Source: an uncultured Sphingobacteriales bacterium (GTDB lineage: Bacteria; Bacteroidota; Bacteroidia; Chitinophagales; Chitinophagaceae). Taken from it: a stretch of DNA of 24,486 bases. Where the stretch lies: assembly GCA_946479435.1 (NCBI GenBank), contig CAMLFX010000042.1, positions 1 to 24,486 on the forward strand, in the 5' to 3' direction. The position numbers were made by a program, and so were the translations under genes. Under the pieces are notes generated by a model. The model was not told the DNA's origin. It saw only the letters and a program-made list of their open reading frames with translations, and made no database searches. Below are positions 7,071-14,448 of the stretch, in pieces. Numbering within the stretch: position 1 is the stretch's first letter; each line of letters begins with the position of its first letter.

Positions 7071-8342
7071 TTAATAGTTTTTCAGCACTTTCATCTTTAC
7101 TGTTTCAATACGGGTTTCTGTAACCAGCAGTATGTCAAACTCGTACCTGTCTATAATGATGCGGTCTTTAAGTTTGGGTATGGTTTCGTGGTTATTGATA
7201 ATATAGCCCGATAAGGTTTCTGTTTCGCCGGTTTCGAAGGTGAAACCATATTTCTCATTCAGGTAATCTAACTCAAGCCTGCCTGAAAAGATGTACTCGT
7301 TCTCTGATATCTGCTTTTCCACATGTTCCTGAACATCATATTCATCATTTATATCTCCAAATATCTCTTCCAAAACATCCTCCATGGTCACGATACCTGC
7401 TGTACCTCCAAACTCATCAATAACCCATGCAATGCTTTTACGCTCTTTGGTAAAGCGGTTCATCAAGTCAACAGCACTCATAGCTTCAGGTACTGCAGAT
7501 ATTTTGTGCAGTATATCTTTTATCTGTAACGGGCGCCTGTTCAGGTCGAGGTGGTGTACATAGCCCACTATATTGTCAATGCTTCCATCGTATACAAGTA
7601 TTTTTGAAAGCTTAGTGCTAATGAATTTTTGTTTTACTTGTGGGATACCTGTACTGATATCTACAGCTTCTACTTCATTGCGTGGTATCATACACTTCCT
7701 GATCTTAACATTTACCAGGTAAAGTGCATTTTCGAACAATTCAGTATTTACTTCGCTGCTGTCAGCCTCGTGCCCGTGCAAGGTTTGTTTTACAAATACT
7801 TCAAGATCTACACGGTTAAAAACCTGCTGATTTTCCTTGATGCGTACATTGAACAAGTATTTTAAAATGAATTCAGATATGGATACGAATACTTTAGCCA
7901 GCGGAAACAGGAGGTAGTACATCAGCAACATAGGCAATGCAAATATGGTGAGTACTTGCTCTGCTTTGGAGCGGAAGATGGCCTTAGGTAAAAACTCCGC
8001 AAATATTAAAATGAATATAGTAGCCAGTAAGGTATCTAAAAGAAGATGTATATACTCAGAATTGAGGGGGGCGGGCAGCATGTCGAAAAATGGCTTGGTA
8101 AGCTGCGTCATCAGCAAGCCATAAATAACCAGTAATACGTTTACACCTATGAGGCTGGTACCTATAAACTCAGCCGGGTTTTCCATGAAGCGGGAGAGGA
8201 TCCGTCCGGCGAAAGTGCCTTGTTTTTTGCGTAGCTCAATATTTAGCTTATTAGCTGAAATGAATGCTATTTCAGTGCCTGCAAAAAAGCCTATCAGCAA
8301 AATACATCCAACAATATAGAGCAACAGGTGCGACGTGTCCAT
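7071..8342 (-). CDS. HlyC/CorC (CNNM-like) family transporter with CBS domains
   Basis: 423 aa from the ATG at 8342; a TTG two codons upstream is possible but lies inside a promoter-like box. Domains in order: a DUF21/CNNM membrane region (about 1-185, hydrophobic helices near 5-22, 58-80, 98-118 and 128-150), a CBS pair (about 205-325, including the DEFGGTAGIVTMEDVLEEIFGDI block), and a C-terminal CorC_HlyC domain (about 340-420). Family members are implicated in Mg2+/Co2+ efflux. A gliding-related paralogue (GldE) exists in Bacteroidota, but the N-terminal FFAGTEIAFISANKL block looks like the general hemolysin-family branch, so I give no symbol. It is followed closely by the HAAO gene. Confidence 0.88.
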   Translation of the reverse strand: MDTSHLLLYIVGCILLIGFFAGTEIAFISANKLNIELRKKQGTFAGRILSRFMENPAEFIGTSLIGVNVLLVIYGLLMTQLTKPFFDMLPAPLNSEYIHLLLDTLLATIFILIFAEFLPKAIFRSKAEQVLTIFALPMLLMYYLLFPLAKVFVSISEFILKYLFNVRIKENQQVFNRVDLEVFVKQTLHGHEADSSEVNTELFENALYLVNVKIRKCMIPRNEVEAVDISTGIPQVKQKFISTKLSKILVYDGSIDNIVGYVHHLDLNRRPLQIKDILHKISAVPEAMSAVDLMNRFTKERKSIAWVIDEFGGTAGIVTMEDVLEEIFGDINDEYDVQEHVEKQISENEYIFSGRLELDYLNEKYGFTFETGETETLSGYIINNHETIPKLKDRIIIDRYEFDILLVTETRIETVKMKVLKNY

Positions 8343-8345
8343 AAC

Positions 8346-8353
8346 CAAAGGTA
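8346..8353 (-). promoter_or_regulatory. -7 box immediately upstream of the HlyC/CorC gene
   Basis: On the minus strand TACCTTTG matches TAnnTTTG exactly and sits three bases before the ATG at 8342. If used, the mRNA would start at or inside the start codon region. Confidence 0.35.
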
Positions 8354-8378
8354 ATAAAAACGCTAAATGGTTAGAATA

Positions 8379-8972
8379 CTATATAGAAGAAGTTTCTATG
8401 ACCGGAGCATTGATAAATTCCCTAACAACTTGTACCAGCTCTTTGGTTGCCTCATCAAGGCTATCATTTATAATGATCTTATCGAACTGGGGAGCGAAGC
8501 TAAGTTCCAGCGTTGCTTTGCTAACACGTTCATCAAGGCTGTGTGGTGTTTCTGTGCCACGTAGTTCAAGCCTTTTACGTAATTCTTCCAAAGAAGGTGC
8601 CTGAATGAACAAAGTAATTGAATTATCAGGGTATTTACTTTGAATGGCTAAGGCGCCCTGCACATCTATATCTACCAATGGGTAATGCTCCGATTGCCAG
8701 ATGCGCTCCACTTCTGATTTTAAAGTGCCATAATACTTACCGGTATAAACCATTTCCCATTCAATGAATGAGTCTTTGTCTATCAATTGTTTAAACTCTT
8801 CATCAGTCAAAAAGTAATAATCTTTACCATGCTTTTCGCCGGGGCGAGGTGTGCGTGTACAGGCAGATATAGAAAATGATAGTTCGGGGCAGGCATTAAG
8901 AAGACGCTTAACCAGCGTTGTTTTGCCCGAACCCGAAGGGGCTGTGATTATTATGATCTTTCCGTTTTTCAA
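8379..8972 (-). CDS. gmk: Guanylate kinase, TTG start
   Basis: 197 aa. Gmk phosphorylates GMP to GDP using ATP, and is essential for GTP and dGTP supply. The P-loop APSGSGKTT spans residues 11-19. GMP-binding features are visible: TRTPRPGEKHGKDYYF (41-56, with Y53/Y54), then VDIDVQGA with its acidic residues, and the lid-region LELRGTE. Length is typical. The start is TTG at 8970-8972: an in-frame TGA lies 12 bases upstream of it and no ATG precedes the P-loop, so a non-ATG start is required. A near-consensus -7 box (TATTTTAG, 8977-8984) ends four bases before it. It is followed at 36 bases by the HlyC/CorC start. Confidence 0.95.
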   Translation of the reverse strand: MKNGKIIIITAPSGSGKTTLVKRLLNACPELSFSISACTRTPRPGEKHGKDYYFLTDEEFKQLIDKDSFIEWEMVYTGKYYGTLKSEVERIWQSEHYPLVDIDVQGALAIQSKYPDNSITLFIQAPSLEELRKRLELRGTETPHSLDERVSKATLELSFAPQFDKIIINDSLDEATKELVQVVREFINAPVIETSSI

Positions 8973-9049
8973 CTGACTAAAATATCAGGTTGCGAATAAC
9001 GTAAATTATTTCGTCTTTTTTAAATATTCAAATAGCTTTTGGGCTAAAA

Positions 9050-9082
9050 CAATAAAAGCGCATGAGTTATGCGCTTTTATTG
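9050..9082 (-). terminator. Terminator of the bacilliredoxin gene
   Basis: A perfect 14-bp stem (9050-9063 with 9069-9082; core AAAAGCGCAT / ATGCGCTTTT) has a 5-base loop. It lies 17 bases past the bacilliredoxin stop, with T-rich sequence after it on the minus strand. The symmetrical A/T flanks might also allow function on the plus strand. Confidence 0.8.
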
Positions 9083-9099
9083 ACAAGTGTTGTATTGTA

Positions 9100-9513
9100 T
9101 TAGCAATATGTTTCAAATGCCTGCACCAGGTTAGCGGCAATCATTTGCGCCGGGCGGCCTTCTATCATGTGGCGTTCTATCATGTGGACTACTTTCCCGT
9201 CTTTTAGTAATGCAATAGCAGGTGAAGATGGGGGGTAAGGCAACAAATAGGTGCGTGCTTTATTTACAGCTTCCGTATCGTAGCCGGCAAAGCTGGTAAG
9301 TAACTGGTCAGGCTTTTTAGTGGCATTTTGCACTGCCAATACTACACCGGGGCGTGCAGTACCTGCCGAGCAACCACAAACTGAATTTATCATTAAAAGA
9401 GCTGTGCCCGATTGCTTTAACGCGTTATCAACTTCATCTGCTGTCAGTAATTCCTTAAAACCTTTAGCAGTAAGTTCTGCCTTCATCGGATTAACTAATT
9501 CTGTAGGATACAT
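9100..9513 (-). CDS. BrxA/BrxB-type bacilliredoxin (YphP/YqiW family)
   Basis: 137 aa, the usual length of the YphP/YqiW thioredoxin-like family. Members remove bacillithiol from S-bacillithiolated proteins or act as thiol-disulfide isomerases. The active site is the family's CGC motif, C46-G47-C48 in MINSVCGCSAG. The conserved N-terminal MYP..LV.PMKAELT, the APGVV-like ARPGVVLAVQ and the PPSSPAIALLKDGK...RHMIEGR block are all present. It is cytosolic. It is monocistronic, between its own -7 box (9536-9543) and a long-stem terminator, and divergent from the DUF885 gene. Whether this organism makes bacillithiol cannot be judged here. Confidence 0.92.
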   Translation of the reverse strand: MYPTELVNPMKAELTAKGFKELLTADEVDNALKQSGTALLMINSVCGCSAGTARPGVVLAVQNATKKPDQLLTSFAGYDTEAVNKARTYLLPYPPSSPAIALLKDGKVVHMIERHMIEGRPAQMIAANLVQAFETYC

Positions 9514-9535
9514 CTTTATATAGTAATTTATGCTG

Positions 9536-9543
9536 CAAATTTA
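9536..9543 (-). promoter_or_regulatory. Candidate -7 box for the bacilliredoxin gene
   Basis: On the minus strand TAAATTTG is an exact TAnnTTTG match, 22 bases before the ATG at 9513. The same 22-base distance is seen for clpS and the small lipoprotein gene. Confidence 0.45.
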
Positions 9544-9670
9544 CGTCATGAGGTTGTTATTATGGGCATATAACTCATAACCATTCTCAATTGCTGTATA
9601 AATACCCCTGTAAGGGTTGCTATAATTGTACAGTCAAGTATTAAATTGCAAGTCCTCGAATTGTATTTAA

Positions 9671-11446
9671 ATGAAAAATATACTTTATATAATCTGTTTG
9701 CTTTGTTGTGTATCGGCATGCAAGAATGATAAGGTGAAGCAGGCTGACAGGAATGATAATGTTGCGTTCGATTCGCTTATGAACAGCTATTGGGAAGAAA
9801 GAATGCAGCTATTCCCATTTGAGGCGACTGCAAATGGTGACAGCAGGTACAATGATAAAATGACCATTACGATAGCTGAAACCTTTAGAGATAGCCTGAA
9901 GCGTTTTTACAGCAAATATCAATCTGCCTTAATTGATATAGACCGGGAAGCGCTTAATGGATCAAATAAAGTGAGTTACGATGTATTTGCTTATGAAATG
10001 CAAATGAACCTTGTTGGATTGAAATTTCCCACCCATTATTTACCCATCAACCAGTTTTGGGCTTTTACACTGGAACTTCCCCAATTAGGTTCCGGCGAGG
10101 GTAACCAGCCATTTAAAACCACGAAGGACTATGAAAACTTCCTGGCACGTATGCAAACATTTCCTGCATGGGTTGATACCGCTATATATAATATGAAGAA
10201 TGGTATAAAAAACAGGTGGGTATTGCCTAAAACGCTGGTGGTAAAAATGTTGCCCCAGTTAAAATCGATGATAGTAAACGATGCGGCGGGAAGCATTTTT
10301 TATGGCCCTGTTAAATTAATGCCTAAAGAATTTTCCGGCGATGACAAGAAAAGGATCAGTAATGAATATGTACGTATGATTGATAGTATAGTTGTGCCAT
10401 CCTATAATAAACTCTACAATTTTATGGCGAATGAATATTTGCCTGCCAGCCGTAACACAAGCGGTATAAGTGCCGTAAATGGCGGGGATGCCTACTATAC
10501 GTATTGCGTAAAATACTGGACTACAACCGGCTTAAGCCCAGACAGTATTTATAATATTGGTAAGGCGGAAGTGGCAAGGTTGGAAGGTGAAATGAATAAA
10601 GTAAAAGACGAAGTGGGCTTTAACGGGTCTTTGAAAGAGTTTTTTGCGTTTCTTGGTAGCGATAAGCAATTTTATCCTTTTAGCAGCCCTAAAGAAGTGC
10701 TTGATAGTTTTCAGGCGATTCATAATGTTGAAGAACCCTATTTAACCAAAATGTTCAGGCACAAACCTAAAACGCCTTTTGTTATCAGGCAAACAGAAGC
10801 CTTTAGGGCAGCATCAGCAAGTGCCGAATATAATCCCGGTTCGGAAGATGGTTCAAGGCCGGGTATATTTTATGTGCCTATATTGGATGCAAAAAAGTTT
10901 AATGCTGTGGGGATGGAAACGTTGTTTTTGCACGAAGCTATACCCGGGCATCACTACCAGATATCGCTACAGCAGGAGAATGGAGAACTACCTAAATTCC
11001 GAAGATTTTTATGGTACGGTGCTTATGGCGAAGGTTGGGCGTTATATTCTGAAACATTGGGCAAAGAGCTTGGCTTGTATCAGAATCCCTATCAATACTT
11101 TGGGCACCTGAGCGATGGCATACACCGTGCTATCAGGCTGGTGGTAGATGTTGGCATACACGCCAAGGGTATGAGCAGAGAGGATGCTATAGCGTACATG
11201 ATGGCGCATGAGCGGATTTCGAAAGAAGAGGCTACAGCAGAAATAGAAAGGTATATGGCAATTCCCGGACAAGCCTTATCTTACAAAATGGGGCAAATGG
11301 CCATTAGCTCTTTACGCACTAAATATGAAAAGGAAATGGGCAGTAAATTTGACCTGGCAGCCTTTCATGAGCAGGTGCTGAAGAACGGATGCCTGCCACT
11401 TGATATGCTGGATAAACAGCTGATGGTATGGGCCAAACAATACTAG
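9671..11446 (+). CDS. DUF885 family lipoprotein, putative metallopeptidase
   Basis: 591 aa, full length for DUF885. The N-terminus MKNILYIICLLCCVSACK is an SPII signal with lipid-attached C17. The DUF885 active-site-like motif HEAIPGHHYQ lies at 421-430 (H421, E422, H427/H428), followed by GEGWALYSE (453-461) with E454 as a likely further metal ligand. These resemble gluzincin metallopeptidases, and some family members are reported carboxypeptidase-like, but the substrate is not known from sequence. The GIFYVPILD block before the motif is also typical. Its stop lies 8 bases before the preferred formimidoylglutamase start, so the two probably form an operon. The signal peptide supports the ATG at 9671. 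Confidence 0.88.
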   Translation: MKNILYIICLLCCVSACKNDKVKQADRNDNVAFDSLMNSYWEERMQLFPFEATANGDSRYNDKMTITIAETFRDSLKRFYSKYQSALIDIDREALNGSNKVSYDVFAYEMQMNLVGLKFPTHYLPINQFWAFTLELPQLGSGEGNQPFKTTKDYENFLARMQTFPAWVDTAIYNMKNGIKNRWVLPKTLVVKMLPQLKSMIVNDAAGSIFYGPVKLMPKEFSGDDKKRISNEYVRMIDSIVVPSYNKLYNFMANEYLPASRNTSGISAVNGGDAYYTYCVKYWTTTGLSPDSIYNIGKAEVARLEGEMNKVKDEVGFNGSLKEFFAFLGSDKQFYPFSSPKEVLDSFQAIHNVEEPYLTKMFRHKPKTPFVIRQTEAFRAASASAEYNPGSEDGSRPGIFYVPILDAKKFNAVGMETLFLHEAIPGHHYQISLQQENGELPKFRRFLWYGAYGEGWALYSETLGKELGLYQNPYQYFGHLSDGIHRAIRLVVDVGIHAKGMSREDAIAYMMAHERISKEEATAEIERYMAIPGQALSYKMGQMAISSLRTKYEKEMGSKFDLAAFHEQVLKNGCLPLDMLDKQLMVWAKQY

Positions 11447-11454
11447 AAACATTA

Positions 11455-12480
11455 ATGGGGAAATTCATAGTAGCGTCAAGAGAATATATAGATACGCTTA
11501 TTAACCGCCGCGATGGGGAAACTAAATTTGGAGAGCGCGTACAAACAATAGAAAGCGAAAATTGGGAAGCTGTACTACAGGAGAGTAGTGCAAAATTTGT
11601 AGTGGTAGGCATACCTGAAGATGTAGGTGTGCGCGCCAATAATGGAGTAGGTGGCGCACATACGTTATGGGAACCAGCCTTAAAGGCACTGCTAAATGTA
11701 CAAGACACCAGATGCCTTTCAGGTGAGGATGTGCTTATAGCCGGCTGGTTCGACTTTGCCAAAGTGATGGAGCGATCGCAAAAGATGGACATAACCCACT
11801 TACGCGACCTTGTAGGGTATATAGATGAAACTGTACATCCGCTGATAACTAAAATTGTTTCGGCGGGCAAGGTGCCTATAGTTATTGGTGGTGGGCACAA
11901 TAACGCATATCCCCTGTTAAAGGGAGCATCGCTGGTAAATGATAAACCGTTGAATTGTATTAACCTGGATGCGCATAGCGACTTCAGGCAAATGGAAGGC
12001 CGCCATAGCGGTAACGGGTTTAGGTATGCGCATAGAGAGGGTTACCTGAAAAAATACGCCGTTGTTGGCTTGCATGAAAACTATAATGCCCAGGATATTA
12101 TTGATGAAGTAAAAGATGATCCTGAATTGAATTTTACTTTTTACGAAGACATATTTGTCAGGGAAAAAATAAGTTTTACAGAGGCTGTAAGAGCTGCTAT
12201 TGAACGTATTTCGGGCAAAAATTGTGGCGTGGAGTTAGACCTTGATTGTATTGAAGGTGTATTGTCAAGCGCTATGACACCGGCAGGTATTACATCTTTA
12301 CACGCCAGGCAATACATTAGCTTATGCGCGCAATTGCTACATCCTGTTTATCTGCATATCACTGAGGGGGCAACAGAATTAGCCGACGGCAGAACCGATG
12401 CTACAACACCCAAGCTGGTAGCATACCTGGTTACTGATTTTATAAAAGCATATAAACAGAAGCGAGGACTGTTTAGTTAA
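11455..12480 (+). CDS. hutG: Arginase-family formimidoylglutamase
   Basis: 341 aa from the ATG at 11455. An ATG at 11428 in the same frame would add nine residues and overlap the DUF885 gene by 19 bases. I prefer 11455 because it follows the stop by 8 bases, as at hldD. Ureohydrolase metal ligands are visible (numbering from 11455): H148 in GGGHNN, D172/H174/D176 in NLDAHSDFR, and D262/D264 in ELDLDCIEG. The N-terminal RRDGETKFGERV and the GVRANNGVGGAH block fit the formimidoylglutamase branch, which splits formimidoylglutamate into glutamate and formamide in histidine breakdown. No other hut gene is adjacent, so agmatinase- or arginase-like activity is not excluded. Its last 8 bases overlap the convergent metallopeptidase gene. 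Confidence 0.82.
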   Translation: MGKFIVASREYIDTLINRRDGETKFGERVQTIESENWEAVLQESSAKFVVVGIPEDVGVRANNGVGGAHTLWEPALKALLNVQDTRCLSGEDVLIAGWFDFAKVMERSQKMDITHLRDLVGYIDETVHPLITKIVSAGKVPIVIGGGHNNAYPLLKGASLVNDKPLNCINLDAHSDFRQMEGRHSGNGFRYAHREGYLKKYAVVGLHENYNAQDIIDEVKDDPELNFTFYEDIFVREKISFTEAVRAAIERISGKNCGVELDLDCIEGVLSSAMTPAGITSLHARQYISLCAQLLHPVYLHITEGATELADGRTDATTPKLVAYLVTDFIKAYKQKRGLFS

Positions 12481-13324
12481 GACTTGCAAGACTGGCATCA
12501 TTGAATGTGTCACCCTGATTTACATCTCCGGTCTGGTAACCTTTCCGGAACCAGTACATTCTTTGTTGTGCGGTGCCATGTGTAAATGCATCGGGTACTA
12601 TGCGGCCTTGCGTTTGCTCTTGTATTTTATCATCGCCTACGGCACTGGCAGCGTTCAGGGCTTCATCAATATCCCCTTCCTCAAGTATATTCTTCATTTG
12701 TTGGGTATGGTGCGCCCATACGCCTGCAAAAAAGTCGGCCTGTAATTCCAGTTTTACAGAAAGCTTATTCGCTTCGGTTTCGCTCATGCGTTCTTTTGCA
12801 CGCTGTACTTTATCTGATATGCCCAGGAGATTTTGTACATGGTGGCCTACTTCGTGGGCAATAACATAAGCGATAGCGAAATCGCCGGGTGCCTGGAAAC
12901 GTTCTTTCAGCTCATTACAAAAAGAAAGGTCGATGAACACTTTTTTGTCGAGAGGGCAATAGAACGGGCCTACGGCTGAACTGGCGTTGCCACAAGCAGT
13001 TTCTACATAACCGCTGAATAGCACGAGTGTAGGGTCTTCGTAGGTAGCACCCATCTGGCTGAATATTTGATGCCAAACATCTTCAGTTTCGGCCATTACA
13101 ACTTTCGAAAATTGCGCCAGCGTATCTTCGGCAGCTTTTTGCTCGGCTGTTTGCGGCTGGGTTTGCACTTGTTGCTGATCCATTATTACTGATGGATCGC
13201 CACCTAATAAGTAAACGATAACACCTATTATAAGTGCGCCGATACCACCTCCCAGAATTTTACCACCCCCTAAACCACGACGATCGTCAACATTCGAGCT
13301 TTCGCGTCTGCCTCTCCATTGCAT
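12473..13324 (-). CDS. YpfJ/KPN_02809-type neutral zinc metallopeptidase
   Basis: 283 aa. A basic N-terminus (MQWRGRRESSNVDDRRG) is followed by Gly-rich sequence and one membrane helix (about 26-42), so the enzyme is anchored and its catalytic domain lies outside the cytoplasm. The HExxH zinc motif is HEVGHH (157-162), followed by LELQADFFAGVWAHH (192-206), where E193 or D197 is the likely third ligand. The family's CGNASSAVGPFYCP block (111-124, C111 and C123) and the C-terminal GTAQQRMYWFRKGYQTGD are clear. Length is normal. The substrate is unknown. The 3' end overlaps the formimidoylglutamase gene by 8 bases in convergent orientation. It is followed at its 5' side by the trmH-like gene, 44 bases away. 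Confidence 0.92.
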   Translation of the reverse strand: MQWRGRRESSNVDDRRGLGGGKILGGGIGALIIGVIVYLLGGDPSVIMDQQQVQTQPQTAEQKAAEDTLAQFSKVVMAETEDVWHQIFSQMGATYEDPTLVLFSGYVETACGNASSAVGPFYCPLDKKVFIDLSFCNELKERFQAPGDFAIAYVIAHEVGHHVQNLLGISDKVQRAKERMSETEANKLSVKLELQADFFAGVWAHHTQQMKNILEEGDIDEALNAASAVGDDKIQEQTQGRIVPDAFTHGTAQQRMYWFRKGYQTGDVNQGDTFNDASLASLN

Positions 13325-13368
13325 AATGATTCATTTTAAACGAAACCATAAAAAAGTAGTGCCATCTA

Positions 13369-13890
13369 TTATAGCTTGCGTACCAACTCCCAAAGCACTA
13401 TACCAACGCTAACTGAAATGTTTAACGAGTGTTTAGCGCCCCATTGTGGTATTTCTATGCAGCCATCGGCCAGTTTCAGTATCTCATCGCTAACGCCAGT
13501 TACCTCATTGCCAAATATAAGCGCCAGCGGCCCATTCAGGTTAATGCTACTTAACTGCATACTATTATGTGCCTGCTCAACTGCATATATTTTATATCCC
13601 TGGCTACGGGCAGTATCTACGGCCTCCTGAGTTGTGGCAAAGTGCTTCCAATTGACGGTTTCGGTAGCGCCAAGAGCTGTTTTATGTATATCGCGGTGAG
13701 GGGGAGTGGGGGTATATCCACAAAGAAATAATGACTGTACTGCAAAGGCATCGCAGGTTCTGAAGGTAGATCCAACATTATGCATACTACGCACATCATC
13801 AAGAATGACTATAAGGTTGTTCTTACTTGCTGCATTTATATCGGCCGGTTTCAACCGCTCCAGTTCTTCCATGCTCTTTTTTACAAACAT
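13369..13890 (-). CDS. SpoU/TrmH family RNA methyltransferase
   Basis: 173 aa. It is a SPOUT (alpha/beta knot) methyltransferase that likely 2'-O-methylates ribose in tRNA or rRNA using SAM. All three SpoU motifs are present: motif 1 at about 32-49 (DDVRSMHNVGSTFRTCDA, with N38 and R44), motif 2 LALIFGNEVTGVSDEIL (E128), and motif 3 IEIPQWGAKHSLNISVSVGIVLWEL (S155, N157). It is close to the minimal SPOUT domain with only ~25 extra N-terminal residues and no separate RNA-binding domain, so target RNA cannot be assigned. The ATG at 13890 is the natural start; a near -7 box (TTATTTTG on the minus strand) lies 17 bases upstream. Confidence 0.92.
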   Translation of the reverse strand: MFVKKSMEELERLKPADINAASKNNLIVILDDVRSMHNVGSTFRTCDAFAVQSLFLCGYTPTPPHRDIHKTALGATETVNWKHFATTQEAVDTARSQGYKIYAVEQAHNSMQLSSINLNGPLALIFGNEVTGVSDEILKLADGCIEIPQWGAKHSLNISVSVGIVLWELVRKL

Positions 13891-13929
13891 TTATCCCGTT
13901 TTGGCTGCAAAATAAGCGTTATAAATAAA

Positions 13930-13957
13930 ACCCCGCCAGCACGAAGCAAGGCGGGGT
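13930..13957 (-). terminator. Orphan intrinsic terminator between trmH-like gene and clpS
   Basis: The arms ACCCCGCC (13930-13937) and GGCGGGGT (13950-13957) pair perfectly, with a 12-base loop. On the minus strand the stem is followed by TTTTATTTAT, as in an intrinsic terminator. No leftward gene is known upstream of it and the plus-strand side has no T run. Confidence 0.65.
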
Positions 13958-14092
13958 AAACAAACAAAAGCAATTTAATTACCTATACTACTAACGCATT
14001 ATCAAGCTATTTATTATATCGAGGTCAATTGCAGGCAATAAATGACTGTCCTATATTTTATTTGCATGTAAGTTTTTTGATGGTTTATTTAA

Positions 14093-14100
14093 TAATTTTG
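14093..14100 (+). promoter_or_regulatory. Candidate -7 box for clpS
   Basis: TAATTTTG matches TAnnTTTG exactly, 22 bases before the clpS ATG. A TTTG at 14076-14079 is only 13 bases upstream, too close to be a standard -33 element. Confidence 0.4.
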
Positions 14101-14122
14101 CATATTCAAAACCAGATGTGAT

Positions 14123-14413
14123 ATGAGCCGGATAGGTAGCATACAATGGCAAACCCAGGATGAAACTACTGAAGATGTATTGGCCGATGAAGTGCATAGC
14201 CTTATTGTTTGGAATGACCAGGTAAACACTTTTGATCATGTAATTGAATCGCTGGTAGAAGTATGTGAACATACAGCTGAACAAGCGGAACAGTCGGCGC
14301 TAATAATACACAACAAAGGTAAGTATGGTGTAAAAAGGGGCAGTTTTGATTTTCTCAGGCCACGTGCTGAAGCACTTATTGACCGTGGTATACAAGCTAC
14401 AATAGACTATTAG
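14123..14413 (+). CDS. clpS: ATP-dependent Clp protease adaptor ClpS
   Basis: 96 aa. ClpS delivers N-degron substrates to ClpAP-type proteases. The core LIVWNDQVNTFDHVIESLVEVCEHTAEQAEQSALIIHNKGKYGVKRGS (27-74) matches the family closely. The residues that grip the N-terminal amino group, N31, D32 and H63, are present. The ~25-residue acidic N-terminal extension, which in other ClpS proteins enters the ClpA pore, is present too. Length is typical. No clpA is visible nearby. The stop is 35 bases before the DUF389 gene, which has its own promoter-like box, so co-transcription is possible but not needed. Confidence 0.95.
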   Translation: MSRIGSIQWQTQDETTEDVLADEVHSLIVWNDQVNTFDHVIESLVEVCEHTAEQAEQSALIIHNKGKYGVKRGSFDFLRPRAEALIDRGIQATIDY

Positions 14414-14448
14414 CAAAGTTTTACCAGCATACTGTTTATTTTAGCGGT

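Noticed and set aside
7071..8342. Naming the HlyC/CorC gene gldE
   Set aside because: The domain order fits, but the N-terminal membrane motif resembles general hemolysin-family paralogues and no other gld gene is nearby.
11319..11900. 193-aa open frame on the minus strand
   Set aside because: It is antisense to the DUF885 3' end and the formimidoylglutamase, both well supported; its Ser/Pro/Thr-rich translation shows no domain.
13891..14122. tRNA or other standard RNA gene in the clpS upstream gap
   Set aside because: No cloverleaf, T-loop or CCA-like sequence could be found on either strand.
14051..14284. 77-aa minus-strand frame that could use the orphan terminator
   Set aside because: Most of it is antisense to clpS, it ends about 90 bases before the terminator, and its translation resembles no protein. 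A noncoding transcript is a better candidate.
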